DNA of 64,000 bases from Actinomadura nitritigenes. Lineage in GTDB: Bacteria; Actinomycetota; Actinomycetes; Streptosporangiales; Streptosporangiaceae. The notes below the pieces were generated by a model that saw only the letters and a program-made list of their open reading frames with translations, was not told where the DNA came from and searched no databases. Positions 50,484 through 61,670 of this stretch are shown piece after piece (position 1 is the stretch's first letter; each line of letters opens with the position of its first letter). A program made the position numbers and the translations under genes. Where the stretch lies: the NCBI RefSeq assembly GCF_017573545.1, contig NZ_JAGEOK010000005.1, positions 186,001 through 250,000 on the forward strand. Direction: 5' to 3'.

Positions 50484-51906
50484 CGAGATAGGCCTCCAGG
50501 CCGTGGCGCCCGCCTTCGCGGCCGTATCCGGATTCCTTGTAGCCGCCGAACGGGGAGGCGGGGTCGAACTTGTTGAAGGTGTTGGCCCACACCACACCGG
50601 CGCGCAGCCGCTGGGCCGCCCACAGGATCCGCGAGCCCTTGTCGGTCCAGATCCCCGCCGACAGCCCGTACGGGGTGTTGTTGGCCTTGGTGATCGCCTC
50701 GTCGGGCGTGCGGAAGGTCAGCACCGACAGGACCGGCCCGAAGATCTCCTCCTGCGCGATCCGGTGCGAGGCCGCCACGTTGGTGAAGACGGTGGGCGGG
50801 AACCAGTAGCCGCGGTCGGGCAGGTCGCAGTGCGGCGCCCAGCGTTCGGCGCCCTCCGCCTCGCCCGCCGCCACGAGCTCCCGGATCCGGGCGAGCTGGG
50901 CGGCGGAGTTGATCGCGCCGATGTCGGTGTTCTTGTCGAGGGGGTCGCCCACGCGCAGCGTCGCCATCCGCCGCTCGAGCCGTTCGAGGACCTCGTCGGC
51001 GACCGACTCCTGGACCAGCAGCCGCGAGCCGGCGCAGCACACGTGCCCCTGGTTGAAGAAGATCCCGTTGACGATGCCCTCGACGGCCTGGTCGAGCGGC
51101 GCGTCGTCGAAGACGATGTTGGCGGCCTTCCCGCCCAGCTCCAGCGTCAGCCGCTTGGACGTGCCCGCGACCTGGCGGGCGATCTGGCGGCCCACGTCGG
51201 TGGAGCCGGTGAAGGCGACCTTGTCGATCCCGGGATGCCCGGCCAGCAGCCGTCCCGTCTCACCCGCGCCGGTGATGATGTTGACGACGCCGGGCGGCAG
51301 GTCGGCCTGGCGGCAGATGTCGGCGAACAGCAGCGCGGTCAGCGGCGTGGTCTCGGCCGGCTTCAGCACGACGGTGTTGCCGCAGGCCAGCGCGGGCGCG
51401 ATCTTCCACGCCAGCATCAGCAGCGGAAAGTTCCACGGGATCACCTGCCCCGCGACCCCCACCGGCCGCGGATCCGGACCGAAACCGGCGTAGCCGAGTT
51501 TGTCGGCCCAGCCCGCGTAGTAGAAGAAGTGCGCGGCGACCAGCGGCAGGTCGACGTCGCGGGACTCGCGGATCGGTTTGCCGTTGTCGATGGACTCCAG
51601 GACGGCCAGCTCCCGCGACCGCTCCTGGAGCAGCCGCGCGATCCGGTACAGGTACTTGGCGCGCTCGGCGCCCGGCATCGGCCCCCACACCGTCTCGAAC
51701 GCCCGCCGCGCCGCCGCCACGGCGCGGTCCACGTCCGCCTGGTCGGCGGCGGCGACCTCGGCGAGGGTCTCCTCGGTGGCGGGGTTCACCGAGGTGAACG
51801 GCTCGCCGCCACCGTCGGTGAACTCGCCGTCGATGAACAGCCCGTAGGAGGCGCGGATGTCGACGATCGACGCCGACTCCGGCGCGGGCGCGTACTCGAA
51901 CACCAT
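50476..51906 (-). CDS. Aldehyde dehydrogenase (NAD(P)+)
   Basis: This 476-residue ALDH has PWNFPLLMLAWKIAPALACG, the catalytic Glu in TLELGGKAANIV, the catalytic Cys in FFNQGHVCCAGSRL, and FGPVLSVLTF near the C-terminus. It would oxidise an aldehyde from the DeoC-type cleavage, for example acetaldehyde or a phosphorylated hydroxyaldehyde. It begins 2 bases after the aldolase stop and overlaps the short ALDH-like gene. Confidence 0.93.
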   Translation of the reverse strand: MVFEYAPAPESASIVDIRASYGLFIDGEFTDGGGEPFTSVNPATEETLAEVAAADQADVDRAVAAARRAFETVWGPMPGAERAKYLYRIARLLQERSRELAVLESIDNGKPIRESRDVDLPLVAAHFFYYAGWADKLGYAGFGPDPRPVGVAGQVIPWNFPLLMLAWKIAPALACGNTVVLKPAETTPLTALLFADICRQADLPPGVVNIITGAGETGRLLAGHPGIDKVAFTGSTDVGRQIARQVAGTSKRLTLELGGKAANIVFDDAPLDQAVEGIVNGIFFNQGHVCCAGSRLLVQESVADEVLERLERRMATLRVGDPLDKNTDIGAINSAAQLARIRELVAAGEAEGAERWAPHCDLPDRGYWFPPTVFTNVAASHRIAQEEIFGPVLSVLTFRTPDEAITKANNTPYGLSAGIWTDKGSRILWAAQRLRAGVVWANTFNKFDPASPFGGYKESGYGREGGRHGLEAYLDV

Positions 51907-51908
51907 GA

Positions 51909-52856
51909 TCAGTCCAGGGTGAAGTAGTCGGGACCGGAGTAGACGCCGGTGGAGAGTTTGCGGCGCTGCATCAGCAGGTCGTTCAACACCGACGACGCGC
52001 CGAGGCGGAACCACTGCGGGGTCAGCCAGTCCGGGCCCGCGGTCTCGTTCACCAGCACCAGGTACTTGATCGCGTCCTTGGTGGTGCGGATCCCACCGGC
52101 GGGTTTGACGCCGACCTGGCGGCCGGTCGCGGCGCGGTAATCGCGGACGGCCTCCAGCATCACCAGCGTCACCGGCAGCGTCGCCGCCGGGGACACCTTC
52201 CCCGTCGAGGTCTTGATGAAGCCCGCACCCGCCCGCATCGCCAGCCACGACGCCCGCCGCACGTTGTCCAGCGTCGCCAGCTCACCGGTCTCCAGGATCA
52301 CCTTCAGATGCGCGTCCCCGCACGCCTCCTTCACCGCCGTGATCTCGTCGGAGACCTTCAGGAAGTCACCCGACAGGAACGCGCCCCGGTCGATCACCAT
52401 GTCGATCTCGGTCGCGCCCGCCTGCACGGCCGCGCGGGTATCGGCGAGCTTGGCCTCCAGCGGCGCCCGCCCCGACGGGAACGCCGTCGCCACGCTGGCG
52501 ACACCGACCCCGCTGCCAAGCAGCGCCTGCACCGCCACGTCCACCAGGTCGGGGTACACGCACACGGCCGCGACACCGGGCGCCGACGAGTCGGCCGGAT
52601 CGGGCCGGATGGCCTTGGCGCACAACGCCCGCACCTTCCCCGCCGTGTCCGCGCCCTCCAGCGTGGTCAGATCCACCATCGAGATCGCCAGATCGATCGC
52701 CGCGGCCTTCGCCGACGTCTTGATCGACCGGGTGGCCAGCCGGGCCGCACGCTCCTCCGCCCCGGTCTGGTCCACGGCGGGAAGGCCGTGCAGGAAAGCG
52801 CGCAGTTCCCGCTCGTCGGCCCTCTCCAGAGCCGTCATCGTGTCAGGCACGGGCAC
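51909..52856 (-). CDS. deoC: Deoxyribose-phosphate aldolase family (DeoC)
   Basis: This 315-residue class I aldolase has a TIM barrel with the Schiff-base Lys in FIKTSTGK, Asp in TEIDMVIDRG and a second Lys in VGVKPAGGIRT. Its length matches the long DERA type. The canonical reaction cleaves 2-deoxyribose 5-phosphate to glyceraldehyde 3-phosphate and acetaldehyde. The operon carries no phosphopentomutase or nucleoside phosphorylase, so a related phospho-sugar may be the substrate. The start is GTG 52856 (GGAG upstream) or ATG 52838. Confidence 0.92.
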   Translation of the reverse strand: MPVPDTMTALERADERELRAFLHGLPAVDQTGAEERAARLATRSIKTSAKAAAIDLAISMVDLTTLEGADTAGKVRALCAKAIRPDPADSSAPGVAAVCVYPDLVDVAVQALLGSGVGVASVATAFPSGRAPLEAKLADTRAAVQAGATEIDMVIDRGAFLSGDFLKVSDEITAVKEACGDAHLKVILETGELATLDNVRRASWLAMRAGAGFIKTSTGKVSPAATLPVTLVMLEAVRDYRAATGRQVGVKPAGGIRTTKDAIKYLVLVNETAGPDWLTPQWFRLGASSVLNDLLMQRRKLSTGVYSGPDYFTLD

Positions 52857-53837
52857 CCCTGTTCTCCAGGATCCGGTTGAGGATGAGCGCCGCCACCACG
52901 ATCAGGCCGGTCACCACCATCTGGAAGAACGAGCTCAGCCCGACGAGGTTGAACAGGTTCTTCACCACCGACAGCAGCAGGACCGCCACGAACGTGCCGA
53001 AGACGTTGCCGCGCCCGCCGAACAGGTTGGTCCCGCCGAGGACGACGGCGGCGATGGCGTCCAGTTCCAGGCCGTTGAAGGCGGTCGGCTGGCCGATGGT
53101 CAGCCGCGAGGTCAGCAGGACGCCCGCGAACGCGGCGAGCAGCCCGGAGATCGCGAAGACCGCGACGGTCACCGCCCGCACGGGCAGCCCGGACAGCCGC
53201 GCGGCCTCCCGGTTGCTGCCGACCGCGTAGATGTACTCGCCGAACGTCGTCCCGCGCAGCATCAGCCAGGCGAGGACCGTGATCGCGATGAAGATCAGGC
53301 CGACGATCGGGACGCGGCCGACGAACCCGCCGCCGAGGAGCTGGAAGCCCTCGGGCTGGTCGCCGCCCGCCGGCGTGCCGCCGGTCAGCAGGTAGGTCAG
53401 GCCCCGGATGCTGGTGAGGCCGGCGAGGGTCGTCATGAAGCTGGGCAGCGACAGGTACGCCGACAGCCCGCCCATCACGGCCCCGGCGGCGGCGCCGGCC
53501 GCGAGCGACACCAGGACGGCGAGCACGGGCGGCCAGCCGTCCGACATCAGCACGGCCACCGTCATCCCGGCGAACGCGGCGGTACTGCCGACCGACAGGT
53601 CGATGCCGGCCGTGAGGATGACCATCGTCATGCCGATCGCGACGATGCCGGTGAGGCTCGACTGCTGCAGCAGGTTGGCGATGTTGCGGGTGGTCAGGAA
53701 CTCCGGTGCCAGGATCGACGCGACGACGCACAGCAGCAGGAAGACGACGAGCAGGTTCCCGTTGCGCAGCAGCGCGAGACCGTGGCGCCGGGGCACGATG
53801 CCGGCCAGGGCCGGCCGGGCCTTGGAGGCGGTTTGGC

Positions 53838-53841
<4 letters not shown>
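52843..53841 (-). CDS. Sugar ABC transporter permease (RbsC-like)
   Basis: This 332-residue membrane protein has the BPD_transp_2 fold: LLQQSSLTGIVAIGMTMVIL, the family motif TAGIDLSVGS, and EYIYAVGSNREAARLSGLPV. About ten hydrophobic helices are visible. It forms the channel with the RbsA-like ATPase, whose stop it overlaps (ATGA). Confidence 0.94.
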
Positions 53842-55318
<1,477 letters not shown>

Positions 55319-55322
<4 letters not shown>

Positions 55323-56275
55323 GTGGCCTCCTCCAGCAGATGAGCGGCGGTGACGTCGTCGGTCACCAGGACATTGCAGATCCCGCCGGTGACGACGGCC
55401 CGGCACACCCGGTGCTTGCGCTCGCCCGCGACGACGGCGATCGACCACGCCCCCGCCCGCAGGTCGTCGATCGTGATGCCGATCGTCCGGCGGTCGAGCT
55501 CGTCCCAGACGATCCGTCCGGCGCCGTCGATGAACCGGCCGACGACGTCGCCGACGCCGCCGGACGCGGCGAGCGCGTCGATGTCGCCGGAGGTGAGGTA
55601 GCCGGACTCGACGAGCACGGAGTCGTGCGACAGCGCGCCGGGGCTGAACAGGAACGCGCCGCACTGCCTGGCCAGGTCGAGGACGCCTCCCACCGACCGC
55701 TCGCCCTCCAGCGCGGCGCGCGTCGAGTCCTGCTCCACGATCGCCGGCGCCGACAGCAGCGTGACGGTGCCGCCGCCGTGGTGGGCGAGCCGGCTGGCCA
55801 TGTCGGACGCCGAGGTGGGGCGGCGCGACCGGCTGAGCCCGCCGTTCACCTGGACGATCTGGACGCCGCGCGTCCAGCCCGGGGAGATGTGCGCGGCGAC
55901 CGCGTCCAGCGTGCGGCCCCACGACACGCCGAGGCTGCGCGGCGCCGGGGTCAGGTCGGCGAGGTAGCGGGCGGCGGCGCCGGCGACCCGGTCGCGCGTC
56001 TCGACCTCGCCGACGGCGTCGACCGGGACCACGACCGCGTCCCGCAGCCCGTAGCGCTCCTTGAGCTGGCGTTCCCGCACGTGCAGCCGGTGCCGGGGGT
56101 GCACGATCTCGATCCGGACGATCCCAGCGGTGCGGGCCTCGGCGAGGAGCCGCCCGACCTTCCAGCGGGTCAGGTGCAGTTTCCGGCCGATCTGCTCCTG
56201 GGTCTGGTCGCCCTCGTAGTACATCTCGGCGACGCGCAGCAGCAGCGTCTCGTAGTCGGGGTCCTCGGCGTTCAT
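55319..56275 (-). CDS. SorC/DeoR-type sugar-binding transcriptional regulator
   Basis: This 318-residue protein has an N-terminal helix-turn-helix (QTQEQIGRKLHLTRWKVGRLLAEA) and a C-terminal sugar-phosphate-binding domain (LGVSWGRTLDAVA, QVNGGLSR and following). SorC proteins control the operon they belong to in response to phosphorylated sugars. It is encoded inside the operon, overlapping both neighbours. Palindromes upstream of the binding-protein gene are candidate operators. Confidence 0.92.
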
Positions 56276-57813
56276 CCGGTCTCCTCGCGGGGGCGGCTGA
56301 GCAGGTGCGACACCTCGCGGGTGGCGGCGGTGGCCTGCCGGTACAGGTCGTAGCCCGCCTCGTAGGCGCCGCCGTGGACGTCGCGCTCCGCCGGCTCGAC
56401 GAGGGTGGTGGCCGGCGCGAACGCCTCGGCGGCCTCGGCCAGCCCGTGATGAGCGCCGGTGGCGGTCGCGGCGAGCACCGCGCAGGCCCGCAGCGTGAGG
56501 TTGTCGCCGGCGTCGGCGGCCCCGCCGGGGCGGCCGACGAGCAGCAGCGGGCGGTCCAGCACGTCCGCCATGGTCCTCAGCCAGAGCGGGTTGTGCCGGA
56601 CGCCGCCGGACACGTAGATGTCCTCCACCGGGACTCCGGCGGCGAGGAACGACTCCAGCACCTGCCGCGTCCCGTACGCGACGCTCTCCACCGCGGCCCG
56701 GTAGAGCTGCGCGGGGGTGGTGCCGAGCGTCAGGCCGAGCACCGCGCCGCGCAGCCCCGGGTCGCGGAGCGGCGTGCGGTTGCCCATGAAGTGGTCCAGG
56801 ACGACCAGCCCGTGCTCCCCCGGCCCGACCTGCTCGGCCTCGGCGCACAGCCGGGGCAGCTCCGCGCGCTTCACGCCGAGGAGGTCCTCGCTCGTCCAGC
56901 GCAGGACCGAGCCCGCCGACACCTGCCCGCCTTCCACCAGCCAGTGCCCGGGGCGCAGCGCGTCCGGGTACGGGCCCCAGATGGCCGGGGTGAACACCGG
57001 GGTGTCGATCTCGGCGACGAACGCGTTGGACGTCCCGCAGACGATCGACAGCCGGCCCGGCTCCAGACCACCGGTGGCCAGCAGCGACAGGTGCGCGTCG
57101 ATGCCGCCGACCGCGACGGTCGGCCGCCCGCGCAGCCCCAGCTCGGCGCACGTCGCCGCCGTGACCTCGCCCGCCGCCGCGCCGACCCGGAGCACGTCGG
57201 GCGGAAGCTTCGCGGCCAGGTCCGGGACGCCGAGCAGCGCGTACAGGTCGTGCGGGTGCCCCACGCCGCGCGGGTCGTGGTTGTACTTGCAGCAGGCGTT
57301 CATCTGCGACGCCGTCCACCTGCCGGTGAGCCGCCAGGTGAGGTAGTCGACGGCCTCGACGATGCGGGCGGCGCTCCGGTAGACGCCGGGTTCGTGCCGG
57401 GCGAGCCACATCGCCTTGGGCACCAGCCACTCGACGGCGTCGGAGCCGCCCGCGTACTTCAGCACGTCGTGGCCCGTCGCGGCGGTCGCCTCGGACTCGG
57501 CGGCGGCGCGGGCGTCCATCCACAGGATCGCCGGACGCAGCGGCCGGCCCGCGTCGTCGAGGACGACGACGGTGGAGGCGGTGGTGGCGACGGCGACCCC
57601 CGCGATCTCCGGCTCCCCCGCCCCGGCGAGCGCGGCGCGGGTCGCGCCCACCACGGCGCGCCACCAGTCCTCGGGGTCCTGCTCGGCCCAGCCGGGCCGC
57701 GGGTACCGGGTGGGGTAGACGTCGTGGCCGGTCCCGAGGACCGCGCCGTCGTCGGCGAACACCGCGACGCGCGCGCCCTCGGTGCCGAGGTCGATCGACA
57801 GCAGCGCGGTCAC
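56272..57813 (-). CDS. FGGY-family carbohydrate kinase
   Basis: This 513-residue kinase has the two actin-like domains of the FGGY family: LLSIDLGTEGARVAVF (phosphate 1), Asp in AVGGIDAHLSLLATGG as the catalytic base region, and a C-terminal IYVSGGVRHNPLW adenosine loop. It resembles xylulokinase and ribulokinase-like enzymes; the substrate cannot be fixed. It would phosphorylate the keto-sugar made by the adjacent dehydrogenase. Confidence 0.92.
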   Translation of the reverse strand: MTALLSIDLGTEGARVAVFADDGAVLGTGHDVYPTRYPRPGWAEQDPEDWWRAVVGATRAALAGAGEPEIAGVAVATTASTVVVLDDAGRPLRPAILWMDARAAAESEATAATGHDVLKYAGGSDAVEWLVPKAMWLARHEPGVYRSAARIVEAVDYLTWRLTGRWTASQMNACCKYNHDPRGVGHPHDLYALLGVPDLAAKLPPDVLRVGAAAGEVTAATCAELGLRGRPTVAVGGIDAHLSLLATGGLEPGRLSIVCGTSNAFVAEIDTPVFTPAIWGPYPDALRPGHWLVEGGQVSAGSVLRWTSEDLLGVKRAELPRLCAEAEQVGPGEHGLVVLDHFMGNRTPLRDPGLRGAVLGLTLGTTPAQLYRAAVESVAYGTRQVLESFLAAGVPVEDIYVSGGVRHNPLWLRTMADVLDRPLLLVGRPGGAADAGDNLTLRACAVLAATATGAHHGLAEAAEAFAPATTLVEPAERDVHGGAYEAGYDLYRQATAATREVSHLLSRPREETG

Positions 57814-58856
57814 GGCCGCTCCCCCGGCCGGAAGAGCACCTTCGAGCTGAAAATGGAACGTTCCCCCAGCTGCTTCATGAGCTGCGGCAGCGCGTCCAGC
57901 CCCGGCTCATGCGTGATCATGAACTTCCAGCGCAGCGCGCCGGACGCGAACGCCTCCGCCGCCGCCCGCCACTCGTCGCCGGGGAACGGGGCCGAGAACG
58001 AGTTCCAGGCGCCGTGCAGGCTGACCTCCCGGCGCAGGAAGTCGTTGAAGGTCCCCTTGGCGAACTCCACCGGCGCATGCGGGATGCCGATGAACACCGC
58101 CTCGCCGTGCCGGGCGCACAGCGCCGCCGCCATGTCGGCGGTCACCGGGGTGCCGGCCGACTCGATCACCACGTCGTACCCGTCCCCCGCCAGGTCGCGG
58201 GCCTCCTCGCCGCTGGTCGTGGTGTGCGTGGCGCCGGCCTCCGACGCCTGCGCGAGCTTGCGCTCGTTCAGGTCGACGGCCAGCACGTCCGACGCGCCCG
58301 CCAGCCGCGCCCACTGGACGGCGAACAGCCCGATCGGCCCGGCCCCGAGCACCGCGACCCGGTGCCCGACGCCCAGCCGGGTCCGCCAGATCGCGTGCAG
58401 GGCGATCGACGCCGGGTCCAGCATCGCCGCGGCCGCGGCGGGGACCTGCTCCGGCACCGGGAACAGGTTCCGCTCCGGGACGGTGACGTACTCGGCGTAG
58501 GCGCCGTCCCGGCGGCTGCCGAAGTAGTCGTAGTCCAGGCAGAGGCTGAACCGGCCGCGCTGGCACTCCCCGCAGGTGAAGCAGGGGATCAGCGGCGGCA
58601 CCGCGACCAGGTCCCCCGCGGAGGACCCGCGCACCTCGCGCCCCGCGTCGACGACCCGTCCGGCGAACTCGTGCCCGCAGATGATGGGCATGCGGTGCGC
58701 GCCGGCGCTCAGCATGCGGGCGATGTCCGAACCGCACACCCCGCAGGCGTCGACGCGGACCAGCGCCTCTCCCGGACCGGGCTCGGGCTTCGCCACCTCC
58801 TCCACGCGGATGTCACCCGGCGAGTGCAGGACGGCCGCGAGCATTTTCTCAGGCAC
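57810..58856 (-). CDS. Zinc-dependent polyol dehydrogenase (MDR family)
   Basis: This 348-residue medium-chain dehydrogenase has the catalytic zinc ligands in CGVCGSD and GHEFAG. The structural zinc Cys cluster lies around PCFTCGECQRGRFSLC, and the Rossmann motif is VLGAGPIGLFAVQWA. It is closest in pattern to sorbitol and galactitol-1-phosphate dehydrogenases. It would oxidise the imported polyol to a ketose. The start is GTG 58856 with AAGGGA; ATG 58844 is an alternative. Confidence 0.92.
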   Translation of the reverse strand: MPEKMLAAVLHSPGDIRVEEVAKPEPGPGEALVRVDACGVCGSDIARMLSAGAHRMPIICGHEFAGRVVDAGREVRGSSAGDLVAVPPLIPCFTCGECQRGRFSLCLDYDYFGSRRDGAYAEYVTVPERNLFPVPEQVPAAAAAMLDPASIALHAIWRTRLGVGHRVAVLGAGPIGLFAVQWARLAGASDVLAVDLNERKLAQASEAGATHTTTSGEEARDLAGDGYDVVIESAGTPVTADMAAALCARHGEAVFIGIPHAPVEFAKGTFNDFLRREVSLHGAWNSFSAPFPGDEWRAAAEAFASGALRWKFMITHEPGLDALPQLMKQLGERSIFSSKVLFRPGERP

Positions 58857-58883
58857 TGTGTTCCCTTCTTGCGTTTCTCGGGC

Positions 58884-59870
58884 TCAGGACGCGGACTGCG
58901 CGGGGGCGAACACGCTGGAGCCGCTGTACTTCGCCGCGTCGGCCGGGTCGATCAGGGCCGTCCCCGCGTCGACGTAGGGCGCGACCTTCTCGCCGTGCCC
59001 GACCTTCACCGCGGTCTGCACCGCCTGCGCGGCCTCGCTGATCGGGTCGTTGAGGGCGGTGGCGACGAACTGGCCCTGCGGGATGAGCTTCACCGCCTCC
59101 ATGAGCCCGTCCACACCGGCGACCTTGACGTCGGTCCGCTTGTTCTCCCGCAGCACCTGCAGGGCACCGAGGGCCATGTCGTCGTTCTGCGCGTACACGG
59201 CCTTCACGTCGGGGTTCGCCTGCAGCAGGTCCTGCATGGCGCTGACCGCCTTGGACCGGATGTAGTCGCAGTACGGGCCCTTGACGATCTTGATCTTCGG
59301 GTTGCCCTGAACGCCCTGCGCGAAGCCGTTCCCGCGGTCCCGGGCGACCGCGCCGCCGGCGTCGCCCTGGATCTCGATGACCTTGCCGCCGGCCGGGCCG
59401 AGCGCCTGCGCGAGCCGCTGCCCCACCAGCTTGCCCATCTGCACGTTGTCGCGCCCGACGTGCGACACCGCCCCCTCCGGGACCGGCCGGTCCAGGGTGA
59501 TGACGGGGATCTTCGCGGCCTTGGCCGCCGCCAGCCCCGCGGCGGCGCCCTTCGGATCCACCGGGTTGACCAGCAGGACGTCCACGCCCCGCGTGATCAG
59601 GTCCTGGATGTCGTTGTTCTGCTTGGTGACGTCGCCGTTGGCGTCCGCGAACAGCAGCTTGGCCCCCGCCTTGGCCGCCGCCTGCTGCGCCCCGTCCTTC
59701 AGCTGGACGTAGAACGGCGACTGCTGGGTGACCTCGCTGAAGCCGATCGTCAGCTGGCCGCCGTCGCCGCCCTTGTGCGCCGAGCCACCGCTCGGCCCGG
59801 TCGACACCGAGCATGCCGATGCCACCGTGACCACCGTCGCGAGCGCCCCTGCCAGGAACGTTCTGCGCAT
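58884..59870 (-). CDS. Sugar-binding lipoprotein (RbsB-like)
   Basis: This 328-residue periplasmic-type binding protein has a lipobox VASACS (Cys20) and the type I fold (LTIGFSEVTQQSPFYVQLKD, LLVNPVDPKGAAAGLAAAKA, QNDDMALGALQVL, VAGVDGLMEAVKLI). It captures the substrate outside the membrane for the RbsA/RbsC-like transporter and is the first gene of the operon. Confidence 0.94.
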   Translation of the reverse strand: MRRTFLAGALATVVTVASACSVSTGPSGGSAHKGGDGGQLTIGFSEVTQQSPFYVQLKDGAQQAAAKAGAKLLFADANGDVTKQNNDIQDLITRGVDVLLVNPVDPKGAAAGLAAAKAAKIPVITLDRPVPEGAVSHVGRDNVQMGKLVGQRLAQALGPAGGKVIEIQGDAGGAVARDRGNGFAQGVQGNPKIKIVKGPYCDYIRSKAVSAMQDLLQANPDVKAVYAQNDDMALGALQVLRENKRTDVKVAGVDGLMEAVKLIPQGQFVATALNDPISEAAQAVQTAVKVGHGEKVAPYVDAGTALIDPADAAKYSGSSVFAPAQSAS

Positions 59871-59926
59871 CTTGCCCTCCCGGGGTTGTGCTGGGGGTCA
59901 CACCGTAAGAACCCCGTTCATGCAGG

Positions 59927-59961
59927 CGCAACATTTGCGTGGCATTTTGCTCATCTGAGCA
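59927..59961 (-). promoter_or_regulatory. Two small palindromes upstream of the sugar operon
   Basis: CGCAACATTTGCG (59927-59939) and TGCTCATCTGAGCA (59948-59961) are neighbouring inverted repeats with 5- and 6-bp arms, 57-91 bases upstream of the binding-protein ATG. They are good candidates for the SorC operator and promoter zone. Confidence 0.5.
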
Positions 59962-60558
59962 CCATGTCGGACGGCACTCGGCGCTGGCCCGCTTGACCTG
60001 CAAAGATGAGCCCGCCCCCTCCCCGCACCGTCGCGAGGCCGGCCGCCCCCGCGAGCACGCCATCGGGGACCGGCGCCGCGATCTCGCTCGGTCCCTCGCC
60101 GATCGACGCGCACGCCAGGCGAGCGCCGTTGCGCTGAATGTCAACGATTCGTGCGCCGGCCATCAATGACACCGGGGCCGCGAAGGAGAATCATGATGAG
60201 TCCGGCCGTCCCTTGATCGACTCGACGACCTGACGCAGCGGGAGGAACACGAAGAAGCCTGGTGGGTTCCGGTCGGGCGACCGGAACGACTCTCATCGTC
60301 ACCGCTCGCCGAGCACGGTGATCGCACGTGATCGGCCGACGGGGAAAGCGGCTCGATGGAGTCGAAAAGTGCTACGGCCTGATCGGGGGAAAGGCAGCCG
60401 GAATCCGGCGCCGGAACGGCGCCCTCGGGGAAACCGTTCCGGCCGCACCACCTGTTCGACCTGGCCCTTCGGGGGCGCCGGCCGGTGCGGGGCTCATCGG
60501 CCGGCCGGGCCAGGCCGCGGCCGACGATCGTCAGATGCCCCGGCACCTCACGGTCTCG
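59962..60558. other. Stretch without recognisable gene
   Basis: Frames here are short, Arg/Ser-rich and without family features or ribosome sites on either strand. It separates the sugar operon from the next minus-strand unit. Confidence 0.6.
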
Positions 60559-60831
60559 TCATGGCCGCAGATCATCTCGGCATGTCCGGGGGCGCTCGTC
60601 GCCGTACACCATCCGGCGCAGCGCGTCGGCCTCACGGCGACGTCGACCGGCGTGGCCGTCGCGATCCACCACGACGCTGAGCGCGGTGACCATCGCGGCC
60701 AGCATCAGGCTGAACACCGCACCGATCACCAGCGACTCACCGCGCCACGCCTGGCCTGCGACGAAGGCGCCGGCCATCATCACCGCCCAAGCGACGACCA
60801 CTTTGGCGATCCATCGAGGGGCAGGGCGCAT
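60559..60831 (-). CDS. Small two-helix membrane protein
   Basis: This 90-residue protein has two predicted membrane helices (VVVAWAVMMAGAFVAGQ and LVIGAVFSLMLAAMVTALSV) and a basic C-terminal tail. No family recognised. The ATG at 60831 gives MRPAPRWIAK; ten more codons upstream are open. It follows the SRPBCC gene in the same direction. Confidence 0.65.
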   Translation of the reverse strand: MRPAPRWIAKVVVAWAVMMAGAFVAGQAWRGESLVIGAVFSLMLAAMVTALSVVVDRDGHAGRRRREADALRRMVYGDERPRTCRDDLRP

Positions 60832-60897
60832 GGCTCCGGCCTCCGGTGTGGACGGCCGCAACGCAATGCGTCCTCTGTGCGGATTTCGCGTCGCCGA

Positions 60898-61308
60898 TCA
60901 GCCGGCCGCGGCGGGCAGCGAGCCGAGCCTGCCCTCCCAGCCGGCGCGGTGGCCGTCCAGGTGGACGGCCGGCAGGCCGCGGTGGGTGAGCACGACCCTC
61001 GTCCCGTCGGCGTCGGGGGTCAGCACGACCTCGACGGTCGACTCCCCGGGCGGCAGCGCGTCGTCGCCGGGGACCCCCCAGGTGAACACGGCGCGATGGG
61101 GCGGGTCGACGGTGACATAGACGCCGCGGACGAGGGTCTCGCCCATGTCGAGCGCGAACGCGCCGCCCGGCCGCGGGTCGAGGTCGGCCCGGTCGCCGAG
61201 CCACGTGACGATGAGCGCGGGATCGGTGAAGTAGGGGAACACGACCTCGGGCGGCGCCTTGATGTGCTCGGTGGCGAGGACGGCTCCGTCGCGGATCTCG
61301 GCGGTCAC
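60898..61308 (-). CDS. SRPBCC (AHSA1-like) protein
   Basis: This 136-residue START-like protein has ATEHIKAPPEVVFPYFTDPA, WLGDRADLDPRPGGAF, PHRAVFTWG and a VEVVLTPDADGTRVVLTH strand. These are commonly paired with ArsR regulators in actinobacteria. Here it overlaps the ArsR stop by 4 bases. The ligand is unknown. Confidence 0.88.
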   Translation of the reverse strand: MTAEIRDGAVLATEHIKAPPEVVFPYFTDPALIVTWLGDRADLDPRPGGAFALDMGETLVRGVYVTVDPPHRAVFTWGVPGDDALPPGESTVEVVLTPDADGTRVVLTHRGLPAVHLDGHRAGWEGRLGSLPAAAG

Positions 61309-61658
61309 TGCGGCCCCTTCGGTGGACGCGGGTGGGCTGTCTCCACTGCCCTTTTCAGGCGGCCGAGGGCGTCCGGCCAGAACTCCGAGAGCAGCTCGCG
61401 CACCGGCTCCAGGGCTTCGTGGCGCAGCGCGTAGAGGCGGCGGGTCCCCTCACGGCGCTCGGTGAGCAGGCCCGCCTGCTTCAGCACGCCGATGTGCTGG
61501 CTGACCGCCTGCTGGGTGAGGGGGAAGGACGCCGCGATCTGGCCCGCGGCCAGCTCGGTGTGCTGGACCAGGCGCAGGATCTGCCGGCGGTGGGGGTCGG
61601 CGAGCGCCCGCAGCACCGCGTCGGGCGCCGCGGGCACCGCCTGCTTCCGCTCGGTCAT
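61305..61658 (-). CDS. ArsR-family transcriptional regulator
   Basis: This 117-residue winged-helix repressor has LADPHRRQILRLVQHTELAA, the recognition region LTQQAVSQHIGVLKQAGLL, and TRRLYALRHEALEPV. No Cys metal site is present, so it is of the non-metal type paired with SRPBCC proteins. It lies between two SRPBCC genes and probably represses all three through the repeated palindrome upstream. Confidence 0.92.
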   Translation of the reverse strand: MTERKQAVPAAPDAVLRALADPHRRQILRLVQHTELAAGQIAASFPLTQQAVSQHIGVLKQAGLLTERREGTRRLYALRHEALEPVRELLSEFWPDALGRLKRAVETAHPRPPKGPQ

Positions 61659-61670
61659 CGGGCCAGGATC

